Positions 1-8,107 are shown, numbered from the stretch's first letter. The stretch is 64,000 nucleotides of DNA from Mesorhizobium neociceri (GCF_013520985.1 NZ_JACDTY010000003.1:248001-312000); one strand, 5' to 3'. Notes: a model not told the origin generated them from the letters alone. Program-made: numbers and translations.

Positions 1-667
1 CCACAGTGGCCGACAGGACATGATCGACCCACGGACCGGCGGCATTAACCAGCAGCCGGGCCTTGACCTCCTCGGCCTTCCCGCTCGCCAGATCCTCCAG
101 CCGGATTGCCCAGATATCGCCTTCGCGCCGCGCCGCAACGACTTTCGTGCGGGTGCGGATGGTGGCGCCGCGGTCGGCGGCGTCACGTGCGTTCAACGCC
201 ACCAGGCGGGCATCGTTGACCCAGCCGTCCGAATATTCGAACGCCTTGTGGAACAGCGGCTTCAACGGCTTGCCGGCAGGGTCCTTCGACATATCGAGCG
301 TGCGGGTCGCCGGCAGCAATTTGCGGCCGCCAATATGATCGTAGAGGAAAAGGCCAAGCCGGATCAGCCAGGCCGGGCGCAGGCCCTTGGCATAGGGCAG
401 CACGAAGCGCATCGGCCAGATGATGTGCGGCGCGTTCTTCCACAGAACCTCGCGCTCCATCAGCGCCTCGCGCACCAGCCGGAACTCGTAGAATTCGAGA
501 TAGCGCAGGCCGCCATGGATCAGCTTGGTCGAGCCTGAGGAGGTTCCGCTGGCGAGATCGTTCATCTCGGCCAGAAACACCGAAAAGCCTCGCCCAACGG
601 CGTCGCGGGCAATACCGCAGCCATTGATACCGCCACCGATGACGAAGATGTCATGGATTGCGTCCAC
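1..667 (-). CDS. glpD: Glycerol-3-phosphate dehydrogenase, N-terminal part (runs off left edge)
   Basis: Respiratory FAD enzyme that oxidises sn-glycerol-3-phosphate to dihydroxyacetone phosphate at the cytoplasmic membrane and passes electrons to quinone. The first 222 residues are present and the rest lies beyond the left edge. Residues 8-16 (FVIGGGING) form the FAD dinucleotide fold. The family signatures SGTSSGSTKLIHGGLRYLE and, next to the edge, VNAAGPWVD are both visible. I place the start at a GTG (complement of 665-667) because GGGAGGG stands 4-5 bases before it and the reading frame stays open to base 1. The neighbour glpR is transcribed the same way and probably controls it. The family is very clear; only the exact start is inferred. 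Confidence 0.93.
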   Translation of the reverse strand, partial: MDAIHDIFVIGGGINGCGIARDAVGRGFSVFLAEMNDLASGTSSGSTKLIHGGLRYLEFYEFRLVREALMEREVLWKNAPHIIWPMRFVLPYAKGLRPAWLIRLGLFLYDHIGGRKLLPATRTLDMSKDPAGKPLKPLFHKAFEYSDGWVNDARLVALNARDAADRGATIRTRTKVVAARREGDIWAIRLEDLASGKAEEVKARLLVNAAGPWVDHVLSATV

Positions 668-730
668 AAAGCCCTCCCGCGATTTCGCATTGCAGCATTT
701 TTAGGTTTTTACGAAACCGTATTGGGATTA

Positions 731-760
731 TTTCGAAATGAGAACGAATGTCAAACGAAA
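731..760. promoter_or_regulatory. Candidate GlpR operator in the glpR-glpD gap
   Basis: Three CGAA-containing repeats lie between glpR and the glpD start: CGAAAT (734-739), ACGAAT (744-749) and ACGAAA (755-760), spaced about one helical turn apart. DeoR-family repressors often bind direct repeats of this kind. The same TTTCG/CGAAA words occur upstream of glpR. Binding is inferred from position and repetition only. Confidence 0.35.
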
Positions 761-784
761 TATCACGGGGCTGTGATACAGCCT

Positions 785-1552
785 CTAGGTCAGCGACGTC
801 TCGATCAGTTGAACCTCGGCCTCCTCGCAGATCCTTCGCACCGAGGGGATGTCGCAACGGTCGGTGATGAAGGTGTTGACCTGCGACAGATGGCCGATGC
901 GAACCGGTGCTGTGCGTTCGAACTTCGTCTGGTCGGAAACCAGGATGACATGCCTGGCATTGGCAATGATGGCTTGCGCCACTTTCACTTCACGAAAGTC
1001 GAAATCGAGCAGCGCGCCGTCATGGTCGATGGCAGAGGCGCCGATCACGGCATAGTCGACCTTGAACTGCCTGATGAAATCGACCGCCGCCTCGCCGACC
1101 ACGCCACCGTCGGAGCCGCGCACAACGCCGCCGGCGATCACCACCTCGATCGAAGGATAAATGCGCATCCTATTGGCAACATTGATGTTATTGGTGATGA
1201 CCATGAGCCCGGTGTGATCGAGCAGCGCCTTGCTGACCGACTCGGTCGTGGTGCCGATATTGATGAACAGCGAGGCGTTGTCAGGAATCAGCCTGGCCGC
1301 CGCGCGGCCGATCGCCTCCTTCTCGTCGGCGGCGATCTTGCGGCGCGCTTCGTACTCCATGTTCTCGATGCCGGACGGGAACAAGGCGCCGCCATGGATG
1401 CGCGTCAGCAGCCGCTGGTCGCAGAGATCGTTGAGATCCTTGCGGATGGTCTGCGGCGTCACATTGAATTGCGTGGCCAGATCGTCGACCAGCACACGGC
1501 CATGGTCTTTCGCCATCTGGATGATTTCGGCATGGCGCGGCGACAGATACAC
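785..1552 (-). CDS. glpR: DeoR-family repressor, GlpR-like
   Basis: Transcriptional repressor of glycerol-3-phosphate metabolism, 255 residues, normal for the family. The N-terminus (about residues 6-60) is a DeoR winged helix with the recognition stretch FNVTPQTIRKDLNDL. The rest is the DeoRC effector domain, with the typical INIGTTTESV and ITNNINVANRM segments that bind a sugar phosphate. Translation starts at GTG with GGGAGG about 8 bases upstream. It lies just ahead of glpD on the same strand, 117 bases apart, the usual repressor-target arrangement, and repeated TTTCG words on both sides of it suggest autoregulation. The assignment to glycerol-3-phosphate rather than another sugar phosphate rests on the neighbour. 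Confidence 0.88.
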   Translation of the reverse strand: MYLSPRHAEIIQMAKDHGRVLVDDLATQFNVTPQTIRKDLNDLCDQRLLTRIHGGALFPSGIENMEYEARRKIAADEKEAIGRAAARLIPDNASLFINIGTTTESVSKALLDHTGLMVITNNINVANRMRIYPSIEVVIAGGVVRGSDGGVVGEAAVDFIRQFKVDYAVIGASAIDHDGALLDFDFREVKVAQAIIANARHVILVSDQTKFERTAPVRIGHLSQVNTFITDRCDIPSVRRICEEAEVQLIETSLT

Positions 1553-1564
1553 TGAGAACCTCCC

Positions 1565-1601
1565 GTTTTCGTTTTTCTTGTTTGTAACTGAAAACGAAAG
1601 C
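1565..1601. promoter_or_regulatory. Inverted TTTCG/CGAAA repeat upstream of glpR
   Basis: GTTTTCGTTTTTC (1565-1577) and GAAAACGAAAGC (1590-1601) form an imperfect inverted repeat immediately upstream of the glpR start. It shares the TTTCG/CGAAA words with the glpR-glpD gap, so it is a plausible autoregulatory operator. Inferred. Confidence 0.35.
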
Positions 1602-1668
1602 GATGAAAAGGGAGACGCCGGCTAATGAAATTCCTATGATTGCAAAGGCGAACCGGCCATATACGTCG

Positions 1669-2073
1669 TCAGACCCGTTCTGCCACCTTGCGAGCGACGG
1701 CAGCCACTTTGCCCGGCGAGCGGATCATCAGGAATTTGCCAGACCAGTTTCCAGGGATTCGCCAGGTGCCTTCGATCTCGGTGGCATCGCCGTTCAGAAT
1801 GCCGCTGTAGTGGATCGGGTCCACGCTCGATCCTGCAATGTCGTATGTCTTGATGAAGGAGACGGAGTTGCCGTCGCGCTGCCCTTGCAAGGTTGCGTAT
1901 CTCACAGCGGCGGTCGCCGGCCCGGCCGGTTCGTGGGTTGCCCCCGTCAGGCTGGTTGCCGTCTCGATCAACGTCGCGACGAAGGAGACCGGCTCAAGCT
2001 CGCGCGGGTAGAAATAACGCCCGCTCCAGACGCCGGTCAGGTTCCGGCTCGCTGCTTCGCCCTGCCCGGCCAT
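1669..2073 (-). CDS. Conserved-type hypothetical protein, 134 residues
   Basis: I do not recognise a named family. The protein is soluble-looking, with no signal peptide or membrane segment. It has a beta-rich composition with a central stretch (SGILNGDATEIEGTWRIPGNWSGKFLMIR) that resembles small lipocalin-like or DUF1579-like proteins, where a G-T-W turn is common. It is read in the same direction as the upstream amino-acid decarboxylase, 60 bases downstream of it, so the two may be cotranscribed. The stop is close to the glpR promoter region. The codon pattern fits a real gene. Function unknown. Confidence 0.65.
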   Translation of the reverse strand: MAGQGEAASRNLTGVWSGRYFYPRELEPVSFVATLIETATSLTGATHEPAGPATAAVRYATLQGQRDGNSVSFIKTYDIAGSSVDPIHYSGILNGDATEIEGTWRIPGNWSGKFLMIRSPGKVAAVARKVAERV

Positions 2074-2133
2074 GTCCTTGCTCGCAATTCCTTGCTGGCT
2101 ACCTCCACGGCGGGAACCGCCCGGACACCCGTG

Positions 2134-3543
2134 TCAGTTCCTCAGGGATCTTGCACAGTCGCAAATGACAGTGAAGGCGGTATCGACGTCTTCTGCCGTC
2201 GTCTCGAACTGTCCAACCTGGAAGCGGATGGCGACCCGTCCGTCCACCCGTGTCTGTGTCAGATAGAGGCGGCCGTCATCGTTGATGGCATTGACCAGGC
2301 GCAGATTGTGGTCGTCGGCATCGCCTGCTGTCTTGTGGCGGAATGAAAACAGCGACAGCATCGGCTCGGTGACGATCTCGAAATCCGCCTCGCTCGCTAT
2401 CCGGGCAGCAAGCCCTTCGCTCCAGGCGACATGATTGCGGATCATGGTGCGCAGCGCCTCCAGACCGTGCGCGCGCAGCAGGAACCACAGTTTCAGCGCC
2501 CGGAAGCGGCGGCCGAGCGGCACCGACCATTCAGAATAGTTGATGATGCCGTCGCGGCCATGCGTTTTCAGGAATTCGGGTTTGATCGCCAAGGTGCGAA
2601 CCAGGTCCTCCGGCTGGCGGATAAACTGCATTGAGCAGTCGAACTGCGCACCCAGCCACTTATGCGGGTTGAAGACGATGGAATCGGCCTGCTCGGCGCC
2701 AGCCCAGAAATGACGAAATTCCGGGCAGATCATCGCCGATCCGGCCCAGGCGGCATCGACATGCAGATAGAGCCCGTGCCGTTTCGCCACCGCGGCGACT
2801 TCAGCGACATTGTCGGTGCCGCCGGTGCTGGTGCCGCCGACGCTGGCGATGATGCCGGCGGGCAGCATACCGGCCGCCTGATCGGCGACGATTGCCGCCT
2901 CGAGTGCTGCCGTGTCCATGGCGCGGAAGCGACCCGTGACCGGAATGCGAACCAGATTGTCCTCGCCGATGCCCGACACCCAGATCGCGCGGTCGATCGA
3001 GGTGTGAACCTGATCGGAGGAATAGATGCGCGGCCGCTTCTGCCCGGCCAGGCCCTGTTTGTTGCCCTGCCAATCGAGCGCGCGCTCGCGCATGGTCAGC
3101 ACGGCGGCCAGCGTCGCCGACGAGGCCGAATCCTGGATCACGCCGGAAAAGCCTTCGGGCAGGCCGAGCGCCTGGCGCATCCAGTCGACGATGCGCGTTT
3201 CCAGTTCGGTCGCCGCCGGCGAGGTCTGCCACAGCATGCATTGCGCGGCCATCGCCGAGACCAGATATTCGGCCACCACCGAAACCGGTGCGGCATTGGC
3301 CGGGAAATAGGCGAAGAAACGCGGATGTTGCCAGTGCGTCATGCCCGGCACGATCTTGGCTTCGAAATCGGCGAAAATCTTGTCCATCGGCTCAGCCGCT
3401 TCCGGCGGCGAGGGCTCGATGCTGCGAAAGATGTCGCCGGGTTCGACCAATGGCCGCACCGGCCTTTCGCGCAGCGAGGAACGGTAATCGACGCCCCAGT
3501 CCGCGGCGCGCCGCGACCATTGGCGGAAATCGCTGTTCTTCAT
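2134..3543 (-). CDS. PLP-dependent (group II) amino-acid decarboxylase
   Basis: Fold-type I, pyridoxal-phosphate decarboxylase of the aromatic-L-amino-acid/tyrosine/glutamate decarboxylase superfamily, 469 residues as usual. The PLP lysine is K295 in NPHKW. The aspartate that contacts the pyridine nitrogen is D263 in HVDAAW, and the ring-stacking histidine is H180 in SDQVHTS. The substrate-loop region HPRFFAYFPANAAPVSVVAE (about 73-92) matches aromatic-amino-acid enzymes better than glutamate ones, but the substrate cannot be settled by eye. It removes the carboxyl group of an amino acid to give an amine and CO2 in the cytoplasm. The start is supported by GGGGAGA about 5 bases before the ATG. 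It heads a short leftward unit with the small hypothetical gene. Confidence 0.88.
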   Translation of the reverse strand: MKNSDFRQWSRRAADWGVDYRSSLRERPVRPLVEPGDIFRSIEPSPPEAAEPMDKIFADFEAKIVPGMTHWQHPRFFAYFPANAAPVSVVAEYLVSAMAAQCMLWQTSPAATELETRIVDWMRQALGLPEGFSGVIQDSASSATLAAVLTMRERALDWQGNKQGLAGQKRPRIYSSDQVHTSIDRAIWVSGIGEDNLVRIPVTGRFRAMDTAALEAAIVADQAAGMLPAGIIASVGGTSTGGTDNVAEVAAVAKRHGLYLHVDAAWAGSAMICPEFRHFWAGAEQADSIVFNPHKWLGAQFDCSMQFIRQPEDLVRTLAIKPEFLKTHGRDGIINYSEWSVPLGRRFRALKLWFLLRAHGLEALRTMIRNHVAWSEGLAARIASEADFEIVTEPMLSLFSFRHKTAGDADDHNLRLVNAINDDGRLYLTQTRVDGRVAIRFQVGQFETTAEDVDTAFTVICDCARSLRN

Positions 3544-3786
3544 TATATCTCCCCATACAGGTCACGGCACTGCCCATCTGAATGGATACCAATAACAGCG
3601 CATCCAGAAACGGCAATTCGTGCGCGGACCGCGCTTGCCTTTGATCCCTCCGGGAACAAATCCCTGGCCAACCAATTGAGCAACCGGAAACGCCTCCTAG
3701 CCCAATGTTGACCGCCAAAGACAGCCGCGAATCTGGTTTGCGCCTGTTAGGGAATCCTAATAGACTCCAGTAATAATCACGATTTC

Positions 3787-4998
3787 GTGGTCGCAGGCGG
3801 GGCATTTAATTTGACATGGCTGAGAAGCGTTTATGAGACATATCCTAGACGTGTCTCCTGGTTGGAGCTTCTGGTCTTTTTTGGAATACTCGTCAGCTAC
3901 TGGTGGATAGTATCGTTTTGGTTTTGGGGGGTCTACCTTCTGGAAATCCCCCTGCCCGCCGGTCTGTCGGCATTTTTTTACAAGCTGTGGCTGGTAAAAA
4001 ACATTCCCCGTGGCTTTTTGATCGCGCTTCTTTTGTGCTCCATCGTTCTCAGTTTTTACATACGCCGTATTTCGTTGCGGGAGATGGGCATCCGAACTGA
4101 CAACATATGGGTTTCCGGACGAGAATGCCTCGTCGTCATTTTCATTATTTTGGTCGCCGCGTCAGCACTTATACTCATATATCGCCAGAATTTTTCCATC
4201 GAAAATTATTTCGTCAAGCAACAAGAAACCCGCAGGGAGCTACTGTCGGATCTCGTCCTTGGTCTAATTTCTGGAATAGCTCAGCAATTTCTTTTGCAGT
4301 GCTTCTTTCTCCAGAGAACACTTAAGATCTTCAGAAATCCAGCGACAGCAATCTTTTTTTCATCAGCCATATTTTCTTCTCTTCATATACCAAACATACG
4401 ACTGATGATTGTTACCTTTATTTTTGGAACCATGTGCAGCGTCTTATTCCTGAGAAATAGAAACATCTTCACCGTCGGAATAACACATGGTCTAGCTCAA
4501 CAAATTCTAAGGATTTTTTTTGCTTCGGTCTTTGTTTCCGGATCCTACTATAATGGAAGAGGAAATTACGAATACAACCTAAGGGTGGGACCCCCCAAAG
4601 CGTACCCGGAATATCTGGCCGAATTGAAATACGAAGGCACGCTCCCTGTAACGACAGGTGCCTCAGCAGGCGGAATTCTAATTCCTGTTTCGGTCACGAA
4701 CAAAAGCACGAAAATGTGGTCTTCAACGGACGGGTACCAGCTCGTATTTGCCAGCTATCACTTTGTCGATCAGGAAGGACAAATAATCTCCGAGGATGGT
4801 CCCCTCACCCCTTTCAGCAAACCAATTGGACCTGGGGATTCCGAGACCGTAAACCTCATGGTGACGGCGCCTTCGAAGAGCGGAAACTATCTGGCCGAAG
4901 TCGATATCGTGCACACGAAAAGCCCTGAATCGAAAAAACTGACCTGGTTCAAACGCAGAGGCTCAAAAACAATTCTCATTCCCATCACTGCGCCTTAG
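3787..4998 (+). CDS. CPBP-like membrane protein with degenerate active site and C-terminal beta-sandwich domain
   Basis: 403 residues. Positions 1-255 contain about six to eight membrane segments arranged like the CPBP (CAAX protease/bacteriocin-processing) fold. The first catalytic motif, normally EExxxR, reads QQFLLQ (166-171); motif two, FxxxH, is intact (FSSLH, 196-200), and a third His is at 234. Both catalytic glutamates and the arginine are therefore missing. Residues about 283-403 form a separate beta domain with the pattern YHFVDQEG..DGPLTPF..PIGPGD..V.APSKSGNYLAEVDIV..TWF, as found at the end of some bacterial glycosyltransferase and polysaccharide proteins. The gene is visibly AT-richer than its neighbours, with many ATA and TTT codons, suggesting acquisition. 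The start (GTG) is uncertain; TTG at 3811 is an alternative. Function unknown. Confidence 0.75.
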   Translation: MVAGGAFNLTWLRSVYETYPRRVSWLELLVFFGILVSYWWIVSFWFWGVYLLEIPLPAGLSAFFYKLWLVKNIPRGFLIALLLCSIVLSFYIRRISLREMGIRTDNIWVSGRECLVVIFIILVAASALILIYRQNFSIENYFVKQQETRRELLSDLVLGLISGIAQQFLLQCFFLQRTLKIFRNPATAIFFSSAIFSSLHIPNIRLMIVTFIFGTMCSVLFLRNRNIFTVGITHGLAQQILRIFFASVFVSGSYYNGRGNYEYNLRVGPPKAYPEYLAELKYEGTLPVTTGASAGGILIPVSVTNKSTKMWSSTDGYQLVFASYHFVDQEGQIISEDGPLTPFSKPIGPGDSETVNLMVTAPSKSGNYLAEVDIVHTKSPESKKLTWFKRRGSKTILIPITAP

Positions 4999-5056
4999 AC
5001 GGATTTCTGAAAGATGCGGCCGATGTGCCCGGCAGGAAGAAGAAATGCTGGGGTCG

Positions 5057-5788
5057 CTATCCCGGGAAATCAGGCAGGCTGGCAAAAGCCGTCTTCAACG
5101 CATTCGACCAACCGTCCGAAATGGTGCGATAGTACTGGTCGTCCTGGCCGATCCGCTTCCTTAGCCCAACCTTGAACGTGTCTTTTTCCAGGAACAGCAG
5201 GTCGAGCGGCAGGCCGACTGACAGGTTCGACTTCAGCGTCGAATCGAAGGAGACCAGCAAGAGCTTGACCGTTTCGGCCAGGCTCATCGTCCTTTCATAG
5301 GCGCGGATGATGATCGGCTTGCCGTATTTGGTCTCGCCGATCTGGAAGAACGGCGTGTCGTCGGTGGATTCGATGAAATTGCCTTCGGGATAGATCATGA
5401 ACAGCCGTGGCGGGCTGCCCTTGATCTGGCCACCAAGGATGAAGGAGGCGTTGAAATAGGAATCCGCCTTCTCGCCGGCCGGCGACGAACTGGCGATGAC
5501 TTCCTTGACGGTGTCGCCGACCAGCCGCACCGTCTGGTACATGGAGGGTGTTTCCAGCAGCGTCGCGTGGCGATCGGCAACCGCCTTGGTGCGCTCGTCG
5601 AGCAGGCTGACGACGGCCTGCGTCGTTGCCAGATTGCCGGCCGACATCAAAACGATGACGCGCTCGCCGGGCTCTTCCCAGACATGCATCTTCTTGAAGG
5701 TCGAGATAGAATCCATGCCGGCGTTGGTGCGCGTGTCCGACATGAACACGAGCCCACGATCGATCTTGAGGCCGACGCAATAAGTCAT
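5057..5788 (-). CDS. Anbu, proteasome-related peptidase
   Basis: Ancestral beta-subunit (Anbu) protein of the Ntn-hydrolase superfamily, related to HslV and the 20S proteasome, 243 residues as expected. Removal of Met1 would expose Thr2 as the nucleophile (MTYCVGLKIDRGLVFMSDTRTNAG matches the family start; the SDTRTNAG segment packs around the active site). Anbu assembles into open rings in the cytoplasm, and its natural substrates are not established. It is the last gene of an operon with a transglutaminase-like protein, an alpha-E protein and a circularly permuted ATP-grasp protein, a known conserved association. Confidence 0.93.
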   Translation of the reverse strand: MTYCVGLKIDRGLVFMSDTRTNAGMDSISTFKKMHVWEEPGERVIVLMSAGNLATTQAVVSLLDERTKAVADRHATLLETPSMYQTVRLVGDTVKEVIASSSPAGEKADSYFNASFILGGQIKGSPPRLFMIYPEGNFIESTDDTPFFQIGETKYGKPIIIRAYERTMSLAETVKLLLVSFDSTLKSNLSVGLPLDLLFLEKDTFKVGLRKRIGQDDQYYRTISDGWSNALKTAFASLPDFPG

Positions 5789-5820
5789 GGAATCTCTTCA
5801 GGCAGCAATCTTGCGGAGAA

Positions 5821-6615
5821 CTACTGCTCTACCGTGACCGTGACCGCAAGCTGTTCCTCCGCCTGTCCCAGTCGAATTCCCGACACCGGCGAGGCATCGC
5901 GGTAATCGCGGCCGGTGGCCACCCTGACATAGCGTTCATCAGGAGAAATGCCATTGGCGGCGTCGAAGGCGACCCAGCCGAGACCTTGCACATGGGCTTC
6001 GGCCCAGGCATGGCTTGCCGCCTGCTCGATGGCGGCATCCATCATCAGATAGCCGCTGACATAGCGGGCCGGGAAGCCCATGGCGCGGGCGGCGGCGACA
6101 AAGATATGGCTGTGATCCTGGCAAACGCCGGTCTTCAGCGCCAAAGCCTCTTCCGCCGGCGTCGTCACGCTTGTGGTGCCCGGCGTATAGGCGACGCGCT
6201 CGACGATCAGCGCCATCAGCCGGTGCAGCCTTTCGATATCGGTGCCTTTGCCGACCGCCGCGGCAAGCTCGCGAATGCCCTCGCCGGGGACGGTCAAAGC
6301 GGTCTCCTGGCTAAACAGCCAGAGCGGCGCAAAGCCGTGATGCGGGCCGGAAACACCTGCTGTGTCACGCGTGACAACCTCGCCGGAGGCCTCGACGGTG
6401 ATGAAGTCGCGCTCGCCTTCAACGCTCAACAGCCTGTTATCATTGCCGAAATGGTCGGTGAACCGCACTTCCTCGCGCGCACCTTCGATCTTCAGCGCCC
6501 AGGACAGCACGGTCTGCGTCGGGCCACTGACCGGCAGCAGCCGCAGCCGCTGAAGCAGATAGTGCACCGGCGCATCGTAGCGGTACTCGGTCCGGTGGGT
6601 GATTTTCAGCCGCAT
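5821..6615 (-). CDS. Transglutaminase-like cysteine peptidase family protein
   Basis: 264 residues. It begins with the bacterial transglutaminase N-terminal domain (MRLKITHRTEYRYDAPV) and ends with a papain-like transglutaminase core: the Cys in TGVCQDHSHIF, the His in SHAWAEA and the Asp in AFDAANG form the catalytic triad. Members are thought to cleave or crosslink peptides. I choose ATG at 6615 because GGAAGA stands about 7 bases upstream and the family starts there; a longer in-frame reading extends into the alpha-E gene and has no family match. It is part of the Anbu operon, where such proteins may act on an isopeptide or peptide made by the ATP-grasp partner; that role is inferred. Confidence 0.92.
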   Translation of the reverse strand: MRLKITHRTEYRYDAPVHYLLQRLRLLPVSGPTQTVLSWALKIEGAREEVRFTDHFGNDNRLLSVEGERDFITVEASGEVVTRDTAGVSGPHHGFAPLWLFSQETALTVPGEGIRELAAAVGKGTDIERLHRLMALIVERVAYTPGTTSVTTPAEEALALKTGVCQDHSHIFVAAARAMGFPARYVSGYLMMDAAIEQAASHAWAEAHVQGLGWVAFDAANGISPDERYVRVATGRDYRDASPVSGIRLGQAEEQLAVTVTVEQ

Positions 6616-6632
6616 AACTTGTCTTCCGCTTT

Positions 6633-6702
6633 GAGCATGACCTTGTCCGAAAACCGGGTCCCACTTTTCGCTAACGCGGTCCTCCGGTTCGGGATCATGC
6701 TC
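6633..6702. repeat. Rhizobial palindromic intergenic repeat
   Basis: A 70-base element with outer arms GAGCATGA (6633-6640) and TCATGCTC (6695-6702) and inner complementary stretches, including CCGAAAACCGGGTCCCACTTTTCG. Elements with this core (AAAACCGGG..CCACTTTT) are common between genes in rhizobial genomes. The right edge enters the stop codon of the alpha-E gene (6701-6703). A related copy sits at 49387-49434. Confidence 0.75.
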
Positions 6703-7642
6703 AATTGAACCGGTAATCTTGAGCGATCTCTTCGCCAAGCTTGGTGTTGTCTTGAATGAACCGAGCCAGGAATTCATGCAGGCCGGCGTCGAAAATGTCC
6801 TTGATCGACCCTGCCCGCAGCATCGCCTGGGTCCTGTCGACGGTGGCATGGCAGGCATGGCGTTCGCCATAATCGTCGCCGAGGAATTTCAGGTGCTCGG
6901 CGAGAAAACGATAGCAGAAGGTCAGCGAACGCGGCATGCGGACATTGAGGATCAGATAGTCGGCAATGTTGGTCGGCTTGTAGTCTGCCTCGTAGACCCA
7001 GCGATAGGAGCGGTGCGCCGACACCGAGCGCAGGATCGATTCCCACTGGTAATTGTCGAGGCTCGAGCCGACCCAGGAGATCGACGGCAACAGCACATAA
7101 TATTTCACATCGAGGATGCGCGCTGTGTTGTCGGCGCGCTCGACATAAGTGCCGAGCTGCGAGAAATCGAAGATCTCGTTGCGCAGCATGGTGCCGTAGA
7201 ACGAACCGCGGATCAGCGCCGTCTCGCGCTTGATGGCGTCGAGCACGCTGGGCAGATCGCGCTCGTCGATGGGCTTTGCCAGCATGCGCTTCAGCGCCAT
7301 CCAGGCTTCGTTGATGCTTTCCCAGGTTTCGCGTGTCAGCGCAGTGCGCACCATGCGGGCATTGTTGCGCGCGGTCTCGATCGCCGACATCGTGCTCGAC
7401 GGGTTCGAGGTGTCGCGCAGCAGGAAGTCGGCGACATTGGCGGCGGTGTAATCCGAATACTTCTGCTTGAACGCGACGTCGGAGCCGGCGCTGAGCAGCA
7501 CCGAATTCCATTCTTCCGAGGCGCTCTGGGTGCGGGTCAGCGCCATGCGCAGGCCGGCATCGACCAGGCGAGCCATGTTTTCCGCCCGCTCGATGTAGCG
7601 GTTCATCCAGTAGAGCCCGTTGGCGGTGCGGCCGAGAAGCAT
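6701..7642 (-). CDS. Alpha-E domain protein (DUF403)
   Basis: 313-residue, helix-rich cytoplasmic protein of the alpha-E family, recognisable from the start MLLGRTANGLYWMNRYIERAENMARLVDAG and the segments YVERADNTARILD and HAWRERH-like ends. Its biochemical role is unknown. It always travels with circularly permuted ATP-grasp and transglutaminase-like genes, as here, and may assist peptide synthesis by the ATP-grasp enzyme. Its stop codon lies on the edge of a palindromic repeat. Upstream it is separated from the ATP-grasp gene by a 450-base S23 cassette, so its translation signal (a weak GGGG about 10 bases before the ATG) may have been rebuilt by that insertion. Confidence 0.92.
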   Translation of the reverse strand: MLLGRTANGLYWMNRYIERAENMARLVDAGLRMALTRTQSASEEWNSVLLSAGSDVAFKQKYSDYTAANVADFLLRDTSNPSSTMSAIETARNNARMVRTALTRETWESINEAWMALKRMLAKPIDERDLPSVLDAIKRETALIRGSFYGTMLRNEIFDFSQLGTYVERADNTARILDVKYYVLLPSISWVGSSLDNYQWESILRSVSAHRSYRWVYEADYKPTNIADYLILNVRMPRSLTFCYRFLAEHLKFLGDDYGERHACHATVDRTQAMLRAGSIKDIFDAGLHEFLARFIQDNTKLGEEIAQDYRFN

Positions 7643-7660
7643 ATCAGTGTGCCCCGATGA

Positions 7661-7688
7661 GCGAATAGCGAATAGCGAATAGCGAATA
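7661..7688 (+). repeat. Heptamer tandem array (GCGAATA)x4, left end of S23 cassette
   Basis: Four perfect copies of GCGAATA, preceded by GA and followed by GGGGAAGGA. The same sequence in inverted orientation occurs at 8087-8107. The pair brackets the S23-type gene like terminal inverted repeats of about 30 bases. Confidence 0.9.
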
Positions 7689-7702
7689 GGGGAAGGAACT
7701 TT

Positions 7703-8062
7703 TCATGATTTTTGTTGCAGGCTCCTGATCATCGAACGCAGCATTTTCCCAATGTCCTCGGTTTGGCCAAGCAAGTTGGCGACCTCCGCTTCGACCATCA
7801 ATCCTACCTCTCCACACAGGATCAGATGTGTCTCCAATTCTTTTAGGGAGCCCTGTGCCACGCGAAGAAACTGAATGAAGGCTCCTGTGCTTTCTCGTCC
7901 GTGACCTTCCGCGACATTTGCTGCGATGGAAGCCGCCGACCGTCGTATCTGAGAGGTCATCCCGTATGCTTCGCTGTTCGGAAAGCCTTTCGTGGCCGAG
8001 TAGCAATTTACTGCCAACCCTAGGGCCGCCTTCCAAACAATCAGATCCCTGTAGGAATTGAT
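7703..8062 (-). CDS. S23 / four-helix-bundle (intervening-sequence) protein
   Basis: Family of about 115-120 residues first known from proteins encoded in 23S rRNA intervening sequences and related to the Avd proteins of diversity-generating retroelements. Hallmarks: YRDLIVWK, SEAYGMTSQIRRSAASI, NVAEGHGRES and FLRVAQGSLKELETHL. The family pattern MxxYRDLxVWK aligns with the codons starting at 8062, but the expected ATG is ATC there; no ATG, GTG or TTG occurs between the upstream stop and that point. The next standard start, TTG at 8017, would remove the first helix. An AGAGGGGG ribosome site lies about 10 bases before the ATC. It sits in the Anbu operon between inverted heptamer arrays, away from any rRNA. 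Whether it is translated is open. Confidence 0.75.
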   Translation of the reverse strand: MNSYRDLIVWKAALGLAVNCYSATKGFPNSEAYGMTSQIRRSAASIAANVAEGHGRESTGAFIQFLRVAQGSLKELETHLILCGEVGLMVEAEVANLLGQTEDIGKMLRSMIRSLQQKS

Positions 8063-8086
8063 CGCCGTCGTATCCCCCTCTTTCCC

Positions 8087-8107
8087 TACTCGCTATTCGC
8101 TATTCGC
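8087..8107 (-). repeat. Heptamer tandem array (TAYTCGC)x3, right end of S23 cassette
   Basis: TACTCGC-TATTCGC-TATTCGC, the reverse complement of the array at 7661-7688 with one substitution. On the minus strand it is followed by GGGAAAGAGG, matching the GGGGAAGGA next to the left array, so the inverted similarity extends beyond the heptamers. Confidence 0.9.

Noticed and set aside
653..1555. Long plus-strand frame of 300 residues
   Set aside because: Antisense of glpR and the glpD start. GC-rich third positions keep the opposite frame open; there is no family pattern.
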